Positions 32,253 through 41,991 of a stretch of 64,000 bases of DNA are shown piece by piece (position 1 is the first letter of the stretch; every line of letters begins with the position of its first letter). Where the stretch lies: contig NZ_VFSU01000024.1 of assembly GCF_006385875.1 (NCBI RefSeq), forward strand, positions 62,001 through 126,000, in the 5' to 3' direction. The stretch comes from Sandaracinobacter neustonicus (GTDB lineage: Bacteria > Pseudomonadota > Alphaproteobacteria > Sphingomonadales > Sphingomonadaceae). The translations under genes and the position numbers were made by a program. Below the pieces are notes generated by a model. That model ran no database searches. It was given only the letters and a program-made list of their open reading frames with translations, and had not been told where the DNA came from.

Positions 32253-34912
32253 TTCGTCTCTCCCTGAAAAGTCTCGGCCCATATGCGGTTCACGGTGGCG
32301 CGCGCCTCGGCCAGATCGGCCTTCAGCGCGGGCAGGCCGGATCGGCCACAGGCGCGCGCGATCAAAGCTCCGGCGGCTGAATCCGGCGCGGCGGCGGCGT
32401 CATGCGGCTGCACCAGCCGCAGCATCACCAGCATCGCGTTCATCAGCCGGGCCGGTTCCACCAGTTCGGGCGCCAGCAGCGCGGCGGCCTTGTCCAGCGC
32501 GGGCGGCACCGGCTTGCCCGATGTCAGCGCCCGCACGGCAAGGATGAACTCGATATCGACAAGCCCGCCCTTCATCAGCTTCACATCGAACGGCCCGGCC
32601 GCGCCCTTGTGCTTCGCCATGTGTCGCCGCATCTCCAGCGCCTCGCGCTTCACATGCGCAGCATCGCGCGGAGCGGACACCAGCGCGTCGATCGCGGCTT
32701 GCGCGGCGGTGCGGTCCTCGGGCGTGCAGGCGATGGGCCGGGCGCGGGTCAGCGCCATCTGCTCCCACACGCCCGCATCCTCGCGCTGGTATCGCACGAA
32801 ACTGTCGAGGCTGGCGGCGTGCAGCCCGTCCGCGCCGGAGGGGCGCAGCCGCGTGTCCACCTCATACAGCGGCCCGGCCGCAGTGGGCACCGTCAGCGCG
32901 GCGGTCAGCCGCGGCACCAGCCGGTTGAACCATGCGCTGGCGGTCATCGGCGGTGTGGCCGTGGAGTGGGCCTGATAATCGCCGGAAAACAGGAAGATCA
33001 GGTCCAGATCGGATTGCGCCGTCAACTGGCCGCCGCCGAAGCGGCCCAGCGCCAGCGGGATCAGCCGCCCGCCGGGGACTGAGCCGTGGCGCGCGGCGAA
33101 CTCCGCCGTCACCGTGTCGGCCAGCAGCGCCACGGCGGCTTCGGCGATCAGCGCCAGCTCGCGGCTGGCGGAATCCGGGGTGATGGTGCCGTCGATCAGC
33201 TGCACGCCCAGCGCAAAGCGACGTTCCGCCGTCCAGATGCGTACCCGGTCCAGCAGTGCCTCGCCCTCCAGCCCCCGGCACAGGCTGCGCAGTTCGGCTT
33301 CAGCGGCGTCCGCATCGGGCAGCGGCGCGGCGGGCTCCAGCATCACGTCCAGCAGGCTGGGCCGCTTCGCCAACGCGTCGGCCAGCAAGGGCGTGGAGGT
33401 CAGCAGCCGCCCCAGCACCTTCGCCAGCGCCGGATGCGCCGCCAGAAGCCGCCAGAATTGCACGCCGGAGGGGAGAGCGGAAATCATCTGGTCCAGCCGC
33501 AGCAGCGCCTCGCGGCCGGTGCGGCCCACGCCCAGCTGCTGCACCAGCGCCGGGATCACGCTTTCGAAGGCGCGCTGCGCTTCCGGCGCGCGCAGCGAGC
33601 GTGGGCGGCCGGATCGCCAGCCTTCCACCAGCGTTGCCAGCAGCCGCCCGTCTTTCAGCTTCGCGCTTGTGGCCCATGCCTCCACTTCGGCGGGCAATTG
33701 CGGCAGGCGCGGACCGCGCTGCCCCTCGCCGGTTTCCAGCAGCCGGTCATACAGCTTCGCAACTGCCTTCAGCCGGGGGCTGAGCGTCGCCTCCGCCGCG
33801 CGCCAGTTGGCCATGCCCATCAGCCCGGCCACCTGCGCCCGCTCGGCGGCCTGTTTGGGCACGGCATGGGTCTGCTGATCCGCGATCATCTGGATGCGAT
33901 GCTCCACCATGCGGTAATGGCGATAGGCGTCCGCCAGCAGGGTGGCATCCTCCGCACCGATCCGCCCGGCCTCGGCCAGCGCCGCCAGCGCATCCAGCGT
34001 CGCGCCTGCCCGCAGCGTGGGATCGCGGCCACCGAAGATCATCTGGTGCACCTGCGCATAGAATTCGCATTCGCGGATGCCGCCGCGCCCGCGCTTCAGG
34101 TCGAATCCCGGCCCCAGCTTCTCCACTTCGCCGAAATGGTCGCGGATCTGCTGTGACACATCGCGGATTTCCGCCAGCGCGGAATAATCGAGGCTACGCC
34201 GCCAGATGAAAGGCGAAATCTCGCGCAAGAACGCCTGCCCCATGGCGATATCGCCCGCCGCCGCGCGGGAGCGGATGAAGGCGGAGCGTTCCCATGCCAG
34301 CGCCTGAGACTGGTAATAATGCTCGGCCGCGCCGAGCGGCAGGGAGGAAGGCGTCGAATCCGGGTCCGGCCGCAGCCGCAGGTCCACCCTCAGCGCATAG
34401 CCGTCGCCGGTGCGCTCGCTCAGCAGGCTGCTCACCCGCCGCACCAGCCGCACGGCAGCCTCCGTCGGGTCTTCGCCGGGCCGGTGCGGCAGCACATCGG
34501 GATCGTGCAGGAATATCAGGTCGATGTCGGAGGAATAGTTCAGCTCGAAGCTGCCCATCTTGCCCAGCGCCAGCGCGACGAGTCCCCTGGGCGTCTGCTC
34601 GCGTTCGGCAAAAGCAGCGGTGATGGCAAAATCCAGCGCGCTGTCGGCAAAGCGGGTCAGCGCCCCCGTCACCTGCTCCAGCGGCCATGCGCCGGCCAGA
34701 TCGGCCAGCGCCACCGTCAGCGCCACGCCGCCGCGCGCCTCCCGCACGGAGGGGAAGGGGCGTTCGGCATCCAGCCGCGCCACGCAGGCCGCCAGCGCCG
34801 CCTCGAAGCCGTCCGCCTGCATGATCTCCAGCAACTCGCCCTCGCGCCGGATCAGCCCGCGCAGGAAGGGTGAATGGGCTTCGGCCCTCGCGCGGGCATC
34901 GGCAAGGCTCAT
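32249..34912 (-). CDS. glnE: Bifunctional glutamine-synthetase adenylyltransferase/deadenylase
   Basis: GlnE attaches and removes AMP on glutamine synthetase to match nitrogen supply under PII control. The protein of about 887 residues contains two nucleotidyltransferase domains. The first has [18 protein letters not shown] (adenylyl-removing), and the second has [20 protein letters not shown] (adenylylating), each with the D-x-D metal pair. Linker and PII-deadenylation segments lie between. ATG 34912 overlaps the phzF stop by ATGA; the upstream in-frame ATG at 34960 lies within phzF. No other nitrogen genes are adjacent. Confidence 0.95.
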   Translation of the reverse strand: MSLADARARAEAHSPFLRGLIRREGELLEIMQADGFEAALAACVARLDAERPFPSVREARGGVALTVALADLAGAWPLEQVTGALTRFADSALDFAITAAFAEREQTPRGLVALALGKMGSFELNYSSDIDLIFLHDPDVLPHRPGEDPTEAAVRLVRRVSSLLSERTGDGYALRVDLRLRPDPDSTPSSLPLGAAEHYYQSQALAWERSAFIRSRAAAGDIAMGQAFLREISPFIWRRSLDYSALAEIRDVSQQIRDHFGEVEKLGPGFDLKRGRGGIRECEFYAQVHQMIFGGRDPTLRAGATLDALAALAEAGRIGAEDATLLADAYRHYRMVEHRIQMIADQQTHAVPKQAAERAQVAGLMGMANWRAAEATLSPRLKAVAKLYDRLLETGEGQRGPRLPQLPAEVEAWATSAKLKDGRLLATLVEGWRSGRPRSLRAPEAQRAFESVIPALVQQLGVGRTGREALLRLDQMISALPSGVQFWRLLAAHPALAKVLGRLLTSTPLLADALAKRPSLLDVMLEPAAPLPDADAAEAELRSLCRGLEGEALLDRVRIWTAERRFALGVQLIDGTITPDSASRELALIAEAAVALLADTVTAEFAARHGSVPGGRLIPLALGRFGGGQLTAQSDLDLIFLFSGDYQAHSTATPPMTASAWFNRLVPRLTAALTVPTAAGPLYEVDTRLRPSGADGLHAASLDSFVRYQREDAGVWEQMALTRARPIACTPEDRTAAQAAIDALVSAPRDAAHVKREALEMRRHMAKHKGAAGPFDVKLMKGGLVDIEFILAVRALTSGKPVPPALDKAAALLAPELVEPARLMNAMLVMLRLVQPHDAAAAPDSAAGALIARACGRSGLPALKADLAEARATVNRIWAETFQGETK

Positions 34913-35796
34913 GTGTTGAACTCTCCGCGCGCGAAGGGGGCGCAAGGGCCGCCAATCCACACCCCGTCTGCGCGCACCTCGGCCAGAATCTCTGACGGCC
35001 GACCGATATGCCGCCCCTGCGACATCAGGAACCGCGCCTCCGCAGGCCGCAGGCTGTGCAGAAACGCCCCGAGTGCCGCCGCCGCGCTGCCGGTCGCCGG
35101 GTCTTCCGATATGCCGGAAAGCGGCGCGAACATCCGCGCATCCACCCGCGAGGGATCATTGCTGTCGCGCACATGCAGATGCAGCCCCAGCAAGCCGCCG
35201 GTCTGGCCGATGGTCCCCTCCACCCGCGCGAAGGCCTCCGCGTTCGGGCGCGCCCGTTCGAGCGCATCCGCCGTCACTTCCGCAAACAGGAACTCTGCGC
35301 CGACCGAGGCGAACGTCGGGCTGAAGCGCCCGTGCAGGATATCGGCCTCGGCGATCCCGGCCAGCCCGGCCACCACGGCAGGCGCAACCGCCGCGCCCAG
35401 CGCCAGCGCGCGCGGCGCACGGCACCATGCCCCCGTCACCGCGCCGCTTTCGCGAAGCACCTCCAGCTGCACCAGCCCGGCGGCTTCCTCGAAGCGCATC
35501 GCATCGCCCACCGGCTTGCCGAACAGGCTGCCCAGCCGCGCCGCGACAAAGGCGGTGCCCACATTGGGGTGCCCGGCAAACGGCATTTCCTCCTCCGGCG
35601 TGAAGATGCGCACTTGCGCATCGTTGGCGGGATCGGCGGGCGGCAGGATGAAGCTGGTTTCGGCGAAGTTGAACTCCCGCGCGATGGATTGCATCGCCGC
35701 CGTGTCCAGCCCGCGCGCATCCGTCACCACCGCCAGCTGGTTGCCCGCGCGCGCCGTCGCGGTGAACACATCGACGATCTCGAAGCTGTGGCTCAT
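34909..35796 (-). CDS. PhzF family isomerase/epimerase-like protein
   Basis: A protein of 295 residues with the diaminopimelate-epimerase fold of the PhzF family. Characteristic stretches are [29 protein letters not shown] (the acidic residue aligns with the catalytic Glu of PhzF), [12 protein letters not shown] and [14 protein letters not shown]. No phenazine genes are near, so the substrate is unknown. It is linked by ATGA overlaps to panC upstream and glnE downstream. Confidence 0.9.
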   Translation of the reverse strand: MSHSFEIVDVFTATARAGNQLAVVTDARGLDTAAMQSIAREFNFAETSFILPPADPANDAQVRIFTPEEEMPFAGHPNVGTAFVAARLGSLFGKPVGDAMRFEEAAGLVQLEVLRESGAVTGAWCRAPRALALGAAVAPAVVAGLAGIAEADILHGRFSPTFASVGAEFLFAEVTADALERARPNAEAFARVEGTIGQTGGLLGLHLHVRDSNDPSRVDARMFAPLSGISEDPATGSAAAALGAFLHSLRPAEARFLMSQGRHIGRPSEILAEVRADGVWIGGPCAPFARGEFNT

Positions 35797-36635
35797 CGCG
35801 GCATCACCGGCAGATTGTCGATCAGCCGGGTGGTGCCCAGCTTCGCCGCCACGAACAGCCGCGCGCCCGCCACCGGACCTGAGACGGGTTGCAGCGACGC
35901 TTCATCCGCCAGTTGCAGATAATCCACCCGGAACCCGGCCGATTCCAACGCCGCCCGCGCGGCAGACAAAGTGTCCGGCACAGAGGCCCCGCCGCTGATC
36001 GTGCTGGCCGCCGCCTGCAAGGTATGGAACAGCGCCCCCGCCACCGCCCGCTGCTGCGGCGACAGGTAGGCATTGCGAGAACTCATCGCGAGGCCGTCGG
36101 ATTCGCGCAGGATGGGTGCGCCCACGATTTCGGCGGGAATGTTCAGATCAATGGCAAGGCGGCGGATGATCGCCAGCTGCTGCCAGTCCTTCTCGCCGAA
36201 TATCGCCACATCAGGGAAGGCCATCAGCAGCAGCTTCGTCACCACCGTCGCCACCCCGTCGAAATGGCCGGGGCGCGATGCCCCCTCCATCGGCCGGTCC
36301 AGCCCGCCCACGCTCACTGTGGTGGCATAACCGGCGGGATAGACCGCCTCCACCGGCGGCAGGAACAGCAAGTCGCACCCCGCGCCGCGCAGCAGCTCGG
36401 CATCGCGCGCCTCCTGCCGCGGGTAGCGGCCCAGATCCTCGGTCGCGCCAAACTGTTTGGGGTTCACGAAGATGCTGGCGACAACCCGGTGCGCCCGGCG
36501 CTTGCCGATTTCCACCAGAGACAAATGCCCCGGGTGCAGCGCCCCCATGGTGGGCACCATGGCGATCTTGTCGCCCGCCGCGCGCCACGCCCTGATTTTC
36601 GCCCGCAGGGCCACCACTGTCCGCGCCGTGTCCAT
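35793..36635 (-). CDS. panC: Pantothenate synthetase
   Basis: PanC joins pantoate and beta-alanine to pantothenate with ATP. The 280-residue protein has [17 protein letters not shown] (the HxGH nucleotide motif), [19 protein letters not shown] and [11 protein letters not shown] 36635 is used because AAGGA is five bases upstream; the adjacent ATG 36638 is too close. It begins a leftward series and is divergent from mipZ. CoaX, the next enzyme of the pathway, is at 1450-2271. Confidence 0.94.
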   Translation of the reverse strand: MDTARTVVALRAKIRAWRAAGDKIAMVPTMGALHPGHLSLVEIGKRRAHRVVASIFVNPKQFGATEDLGRYPRQEARDAELLRGAGCDLLFLPPVEAVYPAGYATTVSVGGLDRPMEGASRPGHFDGVATVVTKLLLMAFPDVAIFGEKDWQQLAIIRRLAIDLNIPAEIVGAPILRESDGLAMSSRNAYLSPQQRAVAGALFHTLQAAASTISGGASVPDTLSAARAALESAGFRVDYLQLADEASLQPVSGPVAGARLFVAAKLGTTRLIDNLPVMPR

Positions 36636-36744
36636 CATTATCCTTGCTACCGGCCAGCTCTCGATTGACGAATCCCGGCATCTGGCCGCATGAGGAAGGG
36701 AAATGCGCCGGCGATGGGCCGGCATTCGCCGGAGGCAGGGCGTA

Positions 36745-37590
36745 ATGTCAATCACGGGGATGTCCGGCCCGAATCTTGTGGGCAGCCGGGGCCGGAAAGG
36801 CCCGCACGTGATCGTGCTGGGCAATGAAAAGGGCGGGTCGGGCAAATCGACCACCGCCGTCCACCTCGCGCTCGCGCTGGCGCAGAGCGGAATCCGCCTT
36901 GCCGTCGCCGATCTGGATCACCGCCAGCAAAGCACGGCGCGCTATTTCGAGAATCGCCGCAACTGGGCCGAGCGGATGGGAATCGAGCTGTCGTCGGTGC
37001 CCGTCACCGTGCTGGGCGATGGCTCCACCGGCGCGCTGGACACGCTGGTTCGCGCCGATCTGGACGCCGTGGTGATCGACACGCCCGGCCGCGACTCGGA
37101 GATCGGCCGCGCCGCGATCGCCCGCGCAGACACGCTGATCACCCCCATCAACGACAGTTTCATCGATTTCGATCTGCTGGGGCAGGTCGATCCGGAAACC
37201 TACAAGGTGGTCCGCCCCAGCTTCTACGCCGAACTGGTGTGGAAGGCGCGGCAGGAGCGCGCCAAGCTGGACGGCGGGCAGGTGGACTGGATCGTGGTGA
37301 GGAACCGCCTCTCCACGCTGGAGGCGCGCAACCGCCGCCGCGTGGGCACCGCGCTGGAGGAACTTTCCAAGCGAATCGGCTTCCGCGTGGCGCCGGGCTT
37401 TTCTGAGCGGGTGATCTACCGCGAACTGTTCCCGCGCGGCCTGACGCTGCTGGATATGGAGCATCTGGAAGCGTCCGTCAGCCATGTGGCCGCCCGCGCG
37501 GAGCTTCGCGAGCTGATCGCGGCGCTGCAACTGCCGCTGGCCCCGGCCGACAGCGGGGAAACCGAGCCCAGCCGGGAGGCTGCCGCCTAG
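36745..37590 (+). CDS. mipZ: MipZ division-plane positioning ATPase
   Basis: A ParA-family ATPase of about 281 residues. In alphaproteobacteria MipZ forms a gradient from ParB at the poles and blocks FtsZ polymerisation away from midcell. The deviant Walker A KGGSGKST follows HVIVLGNE, and it has DLDHRQQSTARYFENR, VVIDTPGRDSEIGR and the specific PRGLTLLDMEHL near the C-terminus. ATG 36745 has GGAGG about 10 bases upstream. An Ala/Glu/Pro-rich tail ends the protein. The ParB partner is not in the window. Confidence 0.93.
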   Translation: MSITGMSGPNLVGSRGRKGPHVIVLGNEKGGSGKSTTAVHLALALAQSGIRLAVADLDHRQQSTARYFENRRNWAERMGIELSSVPVTVLGDGSTGALDTLVRADLDAVVIDTPGRDSEIGRAAIARADTLITPINDSFIDFDLLGQVDPETYKVVRPSFYAELVWKARQERAKLDGGQVDWIVVRNRLSTLEARNRRRVGTALEELSKRIGFRVAPGFSERVIYRELFPRGLTLLDMEHLEASVSHVAARAELRELIAALQLPLAPADSGETEPSREAAA

Positions 37591-37602
37591 GTAGCGCCGC
37601 CG

Positions 37603-38010
37603 ATGGGGCCGTTCGCATTATTGCTGGTCGCCGCAGTCGGTTGGCTGTGGTGGAAGGGGCATCTGGGGCGCGATTCCGGGCGCAAGCTGGCGCTCGCCGG
37701 TGGAGCGGGCTTGTCTGCATGGCTGATGGCGCGCGGGCAGACGCTGCCCGCGCTGGGGCTTGCGGCGGCAACCGTAGCGCTGGGCTTCGGCGGCTGGATG
37801 CGGGCGAAAGTGTCCGCCATTCCCATGGACGAGCTGGAGGCGCGGCAACTGCTGGGTTTGCCGCTTCGTGCCAGCACAGAGGAGATTCAACAGGCGCACC
37901 GGCGGCTGATCACGGCTGCACACCCGGATCGTGGCGGAGACCCCGAACTGGCGCGTCGGCTGAACGCGGCGCGCGATCTGTTAATAGGCATTAATAAGTC
38001 GCGCGGTTGA
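37603..38010 (+). CDS. Membrane-anchored J-domain protein
   Basis: A 135-residue protein with two N-terminal hydrophobic segments (FALLLVAAVGWLWW; LGLAAATVALGFGGW) and a C-terminal short J domain. The J domain is recognised by EARQLLGLPLRASTEEIQQA and the HPD tripeptide in TAAHPDRGGDPELARRLNAARD. It should recruit a DnaK-type chaperone to the membrane. It lies 12 bases after mipZ, probably in the same transcript. Confidence 0.88.
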   Translation: MGPFALLLVAAVGWLWWKGHLGRDSGRKLALAGGAGLSAWLMARGQTLPALGLAAATVALGFGGWMRAKVSAIPMDELEARQLLGLPLRASTEEIQQAHRRLITAAHPDRGGDPELARRLNAARDLLIGINKSRG

Positions 38011-38081
38011 ACGGGGTTCCGCCTGCGTCCATATTGCAGCGCAACAACAGGTCCGGGTTCGCTTTGAGGAGTTAGGGGCAA

Positions 38082-39464
38082 ATGCAAAAGCATGATTTCC
38101 ACCCGACATCGCTTCGGGAATATGACATTCGCGGCATCATCGGCGAAACGCTGGGCGAACAAGACGCCTATGCCATCGGCCGGGGCTTCGGCACGGTGGT
38201 GCGCCGCGCGGGCGGTAAGCTGGTCAGCGTCGGCTATGACGGCCGCCACAGCTCCCCCGCGCTGGAAGCAGCACTGGTGGAGGGGCTGAACGCCAGCGGC
38301 GTGGACGCGGTGCGCGTGGGGCTGGGTTCCACCGGCATGCTCTATTATTCGGTGTATGAACTTCAGGCCGATGGCGGCGTGATGATCACCGGCAGCCACA
38401 ATCCGCCGGATTACAATGGCTTCAAGATGCTGCTGAAGGATCGCCCCTTCTTCGGCGCAGACATCCGCGCGCTGGGCGAAGCCGCTGCCAAGGGCGATTG
38501 GGACAGCGGGCAGGGCATCAGCACAGAGGTTGATCTGCTGGATCGTTACGTGGCGCGCTTGCAGAAAGACAATCAGGTGAAGCCGTTCCGCATCGGCTGG
38601 GATGCCGGGAACGGCGCGACGGGCGAGGCGCTGGAAAAGCTGCTGAAAACGCTGCCCGGCGAACATCATGCGCTGTTCACGAAAATCGACGGCGATTTCC
38701 CGAACCACCATCCGGATCCGACGGTGGAGAAGAATCTGGAAGATCTGCGGCAACTGGTCGCGGAACTGAAGCTCGATTTCGGCATCGCCTTCGATGGCGA
38801 CGGAGACCGGATCGGCGCGATCGACGGGGAAGGGCGGATCGTCTGGGGCGATCAGCTGCTGGCGATTCTGGCCGAGCCGGTGCTGAAGGAACTGCCCGGT
38901 TCCACCATCATCGCCGATGTGAAGGCCAGCCAGGCGCTTTATGATCGCATCGCAGAACTGGGCGGCAAGCCCTTGATGTGGAAGACAGGCCATAGCCTGA
39001 TCAAGGCGAAGATGAAGGAAGTGGATTCGCCGCTGGCGGGCGAAATGTCCGGCCATATCTTCTTCAAGCACCGCTGGTATGGCTTCGACGACGCGCTCTA
39101 TGCCGCCATCCGCCTGATCGAGGCGGTCGGCGAACTGGGCGGCTCGCTCACCGCGCTGAAATCGGCGATGCCCGCCGTGGTGAACACCCCGGAAATGCGC
39201 TTCCCCTGCTCGGAAGAACGCAAGTTTGTCGTGGTGGACGAAGTGCTGGCCCGGCTGAAGGCGGACGGTGCGCAGGTGAATGACACCGACGGCGCACGGG
39301 TGAACACGCCCGACGGCTGGTGGCTGCTGCGTGCGTCCAACACGCAGGATGTGCTGGTGGCCCGCGCGGAAGCGAAAGACGAAGCGGCGCTGGAGCGGCT
39401 GAAGGCAGCCATCGATGCGCAACTGGCGCTGTCGGGCGTGGAGCGGGTGGAGACTGGCCACTAA
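38082..39464 (+). CDS. pgmG: Phosphomannomutase/phosphoglucomutase (PgmG type)
   Basis: A 460-residue alpha-D-phosphohexomutase that interconverts hexose 1- and 6-phosphates. In sphingomonads PgmG supplies precursors for exopolysaccharide and LPS. Motifs are the active serine loop [11 protein letters not shown], the metal loop [10 protein letters not shown], the sugar-binding GEMSGHIFF and the phosphate-binding [22 protein letters not shown] sequence lies upstream of ATG 38082. Glucose 6-phosphate is also the substrate of the Ino1 encoded at 9474. Confidence 0.94.
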   Translation: MQKHDFHPTSLREYDIRGIIGETLGEQDAYAIGRGFGTVVRRAGGKLVSVGYDGRHSSPALEAALVEGLNASGVDAVRVGLGSTGMLYYSVYELQADGGVMITGSHNPPDYNGFKMLLKDRPFFGADIRALGEAAAKGDWDSGQGISTEVDLLDRYVARLQKDNQVKPFRIGWDAGNGATGEALEKLLKTLPGEHHALFTKIDGDFPNHHPDPTVEKNLEDLRQLVAELKLDFGIAFDGDGDRIGAIDGEGRIVWGDQLLAILAEPVLKELPGSTIIADVKASQALYDRIAELGGKPLMWKTGHSLIKAKMKEVDSPLAGEMSGHIFFKHRWYGFDDALYAAIRLIEAVGELGGSLTALKSAMPAVVNTPEMRFPCSEERKFVVVDEVLARLKADGAQVNDTDGARVNTPDGWWLLRASNTQDVLVARAEAKDEAALERLKAAIDAQLALSGVERVETGH

Positions 39465-39496
39465 GCGGTTGAAAAGGTGTAGCTTTCCCTTCATGC

Positions 39497-39553
39497 TGCA
39501 CTGCACAAAAACATCTTGCAATCGGCGTTCCGATTGTTTATTGTGCGGTGCAG
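39497..39553 (+). promoter_or_regulatory. Phasin promoter with paired TGC-N3-GCA operator-like sites
   Basis: A sigma-70-type promoter is visible: TTGCAA (39516-39521), 17-base spacer, TATTGT (39539-39544). Two TGC-N3-GCA elements flank it: TGCACTGCA at 39497-39505 and TGCGGTGCA at 39544-39552, the latter touching the -10 box. PhaR repressors of PHB granule genes bind TGC-rich palindromes of this kind (for example CTGC-N3/4-GCAG in Paracoccus), so PhaR control is likely. The phasin gene starts at 39575. Confidence 0.6.
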
Positions 39554-39574
39554 CAACAAAGGAGTGAGCACTCG

Positions 39575-40378
39575 ATGGCTGCTGCCAAGCCTGTCCGTAA
39601 GTCTGTGCCGAAGAAGCCTGAGGCCGTGGCGGCTGAACCCGTCGCGCCTGCCAAGGTTTCGAAGCCAGCCGCGCTGAAGGCTGACGCGCCGGTCAAGGCT
39701 GCGCCGGTTAAACCGGCTGCCAAACCGGCCCCCGCAAAGGCACCGGCCAAGGCGGTTGTGAAGCCTGCACCGGAGCCTGAGTCTGCCGTGGTTGTGCCGG
39801 TTGCAGCCGTCGTGAAGGCGAGGCCGAAGGCCGCGAAATTGCCCGCTCCAAAAATTACCCCGCCCCCTGTTTTGGAGACTGCACCCATGAACGCCGATCC
39901 TTTCACCAAGCAATTCGAAGCCGTCGCGCCCGCCATCGAAAAGGCGACGTCCGATGCAGTTGCCCAGGCGCAGGCCGCGCAGGAGCAGTTCACCGAAAAG
40001 CTCAAGGAACTGATGGAGAAGAATATGAAGTCCGTCACCGAAATGTCTGATTTCGCCAAGGGCAATGTCGAAGCGCTGGTCGAAAGCGCAAAGGCTGCCG
40101 CCGCTGGTGCTGAAACGCTGACCGCGCACTTCGTGGAATCCTCCAAGAAGGCAGCAGAAGAAGCGCAAGCCGCCTTCAAGACGCTGTCTGCCAGCAAGAG
40201 CCCGAACGAGTTCATGGCCGCGCACAGCGAATACACCAAGGCGCAGTTCGACAAGGCCGTGGCGAACGCCAGCCACCTCACCGAAACCTGGCTGAAGCTG
40301 GCCGGTGAAGTTGTGCAGCCGATTTCCAGCCGCGTTGCTCTCGCGTCCGAGACCGTGAAGAAGTCGATCTCGGCGTAA
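39575..40378 (+). CDS. phaP: Phasin with basic Ala/Pro/Lys-rich N-terminal extension
   Basis: A granule-coating protein for polyhydroxyalkanoate inclusions. Residues 105-267 form the phasin domain, an amphipathic helical protein (FTKQFEAVAPAIEKATSDAV through VVQPISSRVALASETVKKS). Residues 1-104 are a low-complexity Ala/Pro/Lys tail with about 17 Lys and two Arg against six acidic residues, like histone H1-type tails. ATG 39575 has AAGGAG 11 bases upstream. An internal ATG at 39887, exactly at the start of the phasin domain, has its own GGAG (39874-39877), so a 163-residue short form may also be made. A terminator follows. Confidence 0.87.
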   Translation: MAAAKPVRKSVPKKPEAVAAEPVAPAKVSKPAALKADAPVKAAPVKPAAKPAPAKAPAKAVVKPAPEPESAVVVPVAAVVKARPKAAKLPAPKITPPPVLETAPMNADPFTKQFEAVAPAIEKATSDAVAQAQAAQEQFTEKLKELMEKNMKSVTEMSDFAKGNVEALVESAKAAAAGAETLTAHFVESSKKAAEEAQAAFKTLSASKSPNEFMAAHSEYTKAQFDKAVANASHLTETWLKLAGEVVQPISSRVALASETVKKSISA

Positions 40379-40391
40379 AGCCAAAGGCGGC

Positions 40392-40419
40392 CGCGATTAT
40401 GGCGAAGCCATAACTCGCG
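40392..40419 (+). repeat. Structured hairpin repeat, copy 1
   Basis: CGCGA-TTATGGC-GAA-GCCATAA-C-TCGCG followed by GACTCG. A matching element with compensating base changes lies at 55936-55963 on the other strand. It is located 13 bases after the phasin stop and before the terminator. Confidence 0.6.
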
Positions 40420-40445
40420 GACTCGCCGAAGGCTCGGCCGGCACG

Positions 40446-40479
40446 AAAAAAGGGCGAGGCATCAGCCTCGCCCTTTTTT
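40446..40479. terminator. Bidirectional rho-independent terminator
   Basis: A perfect stem (AAAAAAGGGCGAGGC paired with GCCTCGCCCTTTTTT) around a four-base ATCA loop. It has a T-run on each strand, so it can end the phasin transcript from the left and the tlyA transcript from the right. Confidence 0.92.
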
Positions 40480-40539
40480 GCGTGTCCGACGGCGCGGCTT
40501 CGCCGCGCTCTTACTTCCTTTTCTTCCTTCTTCCTCAAC

Positions 40540-41331
40540 TCAACCGGACTCGCTGGCTAAGCCAGCGGCCGGTCCCTCCGCGCTGCCCGGCCTCGCCGCG
40601 TCCCGCACGGCCCCCAACAAAAACTCCACATTCCCCTCAGGCCCGGTGATCGGCGACGTCTCCACCCCCAGCACCCGCCACCCCTTGCTTGCCACCCACG
40701 CGGCAGCCTCCGCACACACCCGCGCGTGCACCGCCGGATCGCGCACGACACCCCCCTTGCCGACCTCCCCGCGCCCGGCCTCGAACTGCGGCTTCACCAG
40801 CGCCACCAGATGCGCGCCTTCGCGGGCGAACCCCAAGGCGGCATCCAGAACTTTCGCCAGAGAGATAAAGCTGGCGTCGCACACGATGATATCCACCGGC
40901 TCAGGCACATGCTCCGCCGTCAGCGCGCGCGCGTTCGTCTGTTCATGCACCACCACGCGCGGGTCCTGCCGCAGCTTCCACGCCAGCTGGTTGGTGCCCA
41001 CATCCACCGCATACACCTTCGTGCTCCCACGCGAGAGTAGCACATCGGTAAACCCCCCGGTAGAGGAGCCAACATCCAGCCCCACCGCGCCCACCACATC
41101 AATGCCGAAATGCGCCAGCCCGTGGTCCAGCTTCAGCCCCCCGCGCGACACCCACGGATGATCCTTCCCCCGCACATCCAGCACGGCATCAGCAGCCAGC
41201 ATCTCGCCAGCCTTCGCAACCTTGCGCTCCCCGGCAAACACCAGCCCGGCCATGATCAACGCCTGCGCCCGCGACCGGCTCTCAGCCAGCCCACGCTCCA
41301 CCAGCAGCTGATCCACACGGCTTTTCGCCAT
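40540..41331 (-). CDS. tlyA: TlyA family rRNA 2'-O-methyltransferase
   Basis: A 263-residue protein with an N-terminal S4 RNA-binding domain (SRVDQLLVERGLAESRSRAQ) and an FtsJ/RrmJ-type methyltransferase domain. The SAM loop is LDVGSSTGGFTDVLL, followed by YAVDVGTNQLAWKL, VCDASFISL and LVKPQFEAG. TlyA proteins methylate cytidine 2'-OH groups in 16S and/or 23S rRNA. In many bacteria tlyA follows dxs directly; here a toxin-antitoxin pair lies between, and its toxin gene overlaps the tlyA start codon by one base. Confidence 0.92.
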   Translation of the reverse strand: MAKSRVDQLLVERGLAESRSRAQALIMAGLVFAGERKVAKAGEMLAADAVLDVRGKDHPWVSRGGLKLDHGLAHFGIDVVGAVGLDVGSSTGGFTDVLLSRGSTKVYAVDVGTNQLAWKLRQDPRVVVHEQTNARALTAEHVPEPVDIIVCDASFISLAKVLDAALGFAREGAHLVALVKPQFEAGRGEVGKGGVVRDPAVHARVCAEAAAWVASKGWRVLGVETSPITGPEGNVEFLLGAVRDAARPGSAEGPAAGLASESG

Positions 41332-41729
41332 CAGACGAAGGGGTTTCGAATGGTGAGCCGCCCGTCGATCACGAGGCCATCGTGCATGTCTTCGGACCAG
41401 AAAATGGAGCAGCCAATCGAAAGCGCGGCCGAAAGAAGGAGGGAATCGTAGATCCCGAGATCATATCGCTCAGCAAGCCCGATGCCGCCGCGATGGATAT
41501 CGAGGGTCAGCGGCACGGGTTTGGGCACGAGATCCTGAAGGACCGCAAGCGCGCGATTGATTTCCGGCCACTGCATTCGAAGCCTGCGCCGGGCGGCAAG
41601 CGCAAATTCGTTCAGTGATTGAACGCCAAGGTAATTGGCTCCGTTTAACAAGGCAAAAGCCTTGTCCGCCTTCCCATCATCGGGCTGGAAGGCGTAGACC
41701 AGCACATTCGTGTCAAGAAAACCCTTCAC
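41331..41729 (-). CDS. vapC: PIN-domain toxin, VapC-like
   Basis: A PIN-fold RNase of about 132 residues. Acidic residues expected in the active site are seen in FLDTNVLVYAFQ, SLNEFA, YDLGIYDSLLLSAAL and WSEDMHDG. GTG 41729 overlaps the antitoxin stop (GTGA), the usual coupling in such pairs; the in-frame ATG at 41786 lies inside the antitoxin gene. The stop overlaps tlyA by one base. Targets are not predictable. Confidence 0.85.
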   Translation of the reverse strand: MKGFLDTNVLVYAFQPDDGKADKAFALLNGANYLGVQSLNEFALAARRRLRMQWPEINRALAVLQDLVPKPVPLTLDIHRGGIGLAERYDLGIYDSLLLSAALSIGCSIFWSEDMHDGLVIDGRLTIRNPFV

Positions 41730-41980
41730 TTGCCGGGCACGATATCCGGCCCGCGCAGGTTTTCCGTTTCGAAATCGATCTTCCAATCGGCAGGCAGGGG
41801 GCGGGCAAGCCGACGAATTTCCGCCAGCGCAGCCGCGCGGCGATCCCGGGGCGCAAGTACCAGCGTTCCGTCGTCCCCGGCCGTCACATCGACATCATCG
41901 CCTTCCTTGATTCCAAGCGCCCGCGCGACATCGGCGGGAATACGGACAGCAAGGCTGTTGCCCCAGCGGGCGATTTGCAT
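41726..41980 (-). CDS. vapB: AbrB/MazE-type antitoxin, VapB-like
   Basis: An 84-residue protein with a swapped-hairpin AbrB domain at the N-terminus (MQIARWGNSLAVRIPADVAR, then GIKEGDDVDV) and a C-terminal tail that would wrap the toxin (PADWKIDFETENLRGPD). It should neutralise the adjacent PIN toxin and bind its own promoter, where a perfect inverted repeat is present. Confidence 0.87.
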   Translation of the reverse strand: MQIARWGNSLAVRIPADVARALGIKEGDDVDVTAGDDGTLVLAPRDRRAAALAEIRRLARPLPADWKIDFETENLRGPDIVPGK

Positions 41981-41991
41981 GGCGAACTCCG

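Noticed and set aside
32249-34912. Two separate genes because of two nucleotidyltransferase domains
   Set aside because: GlnE normally has both domains in one chain, and no stop interrupts the frame.
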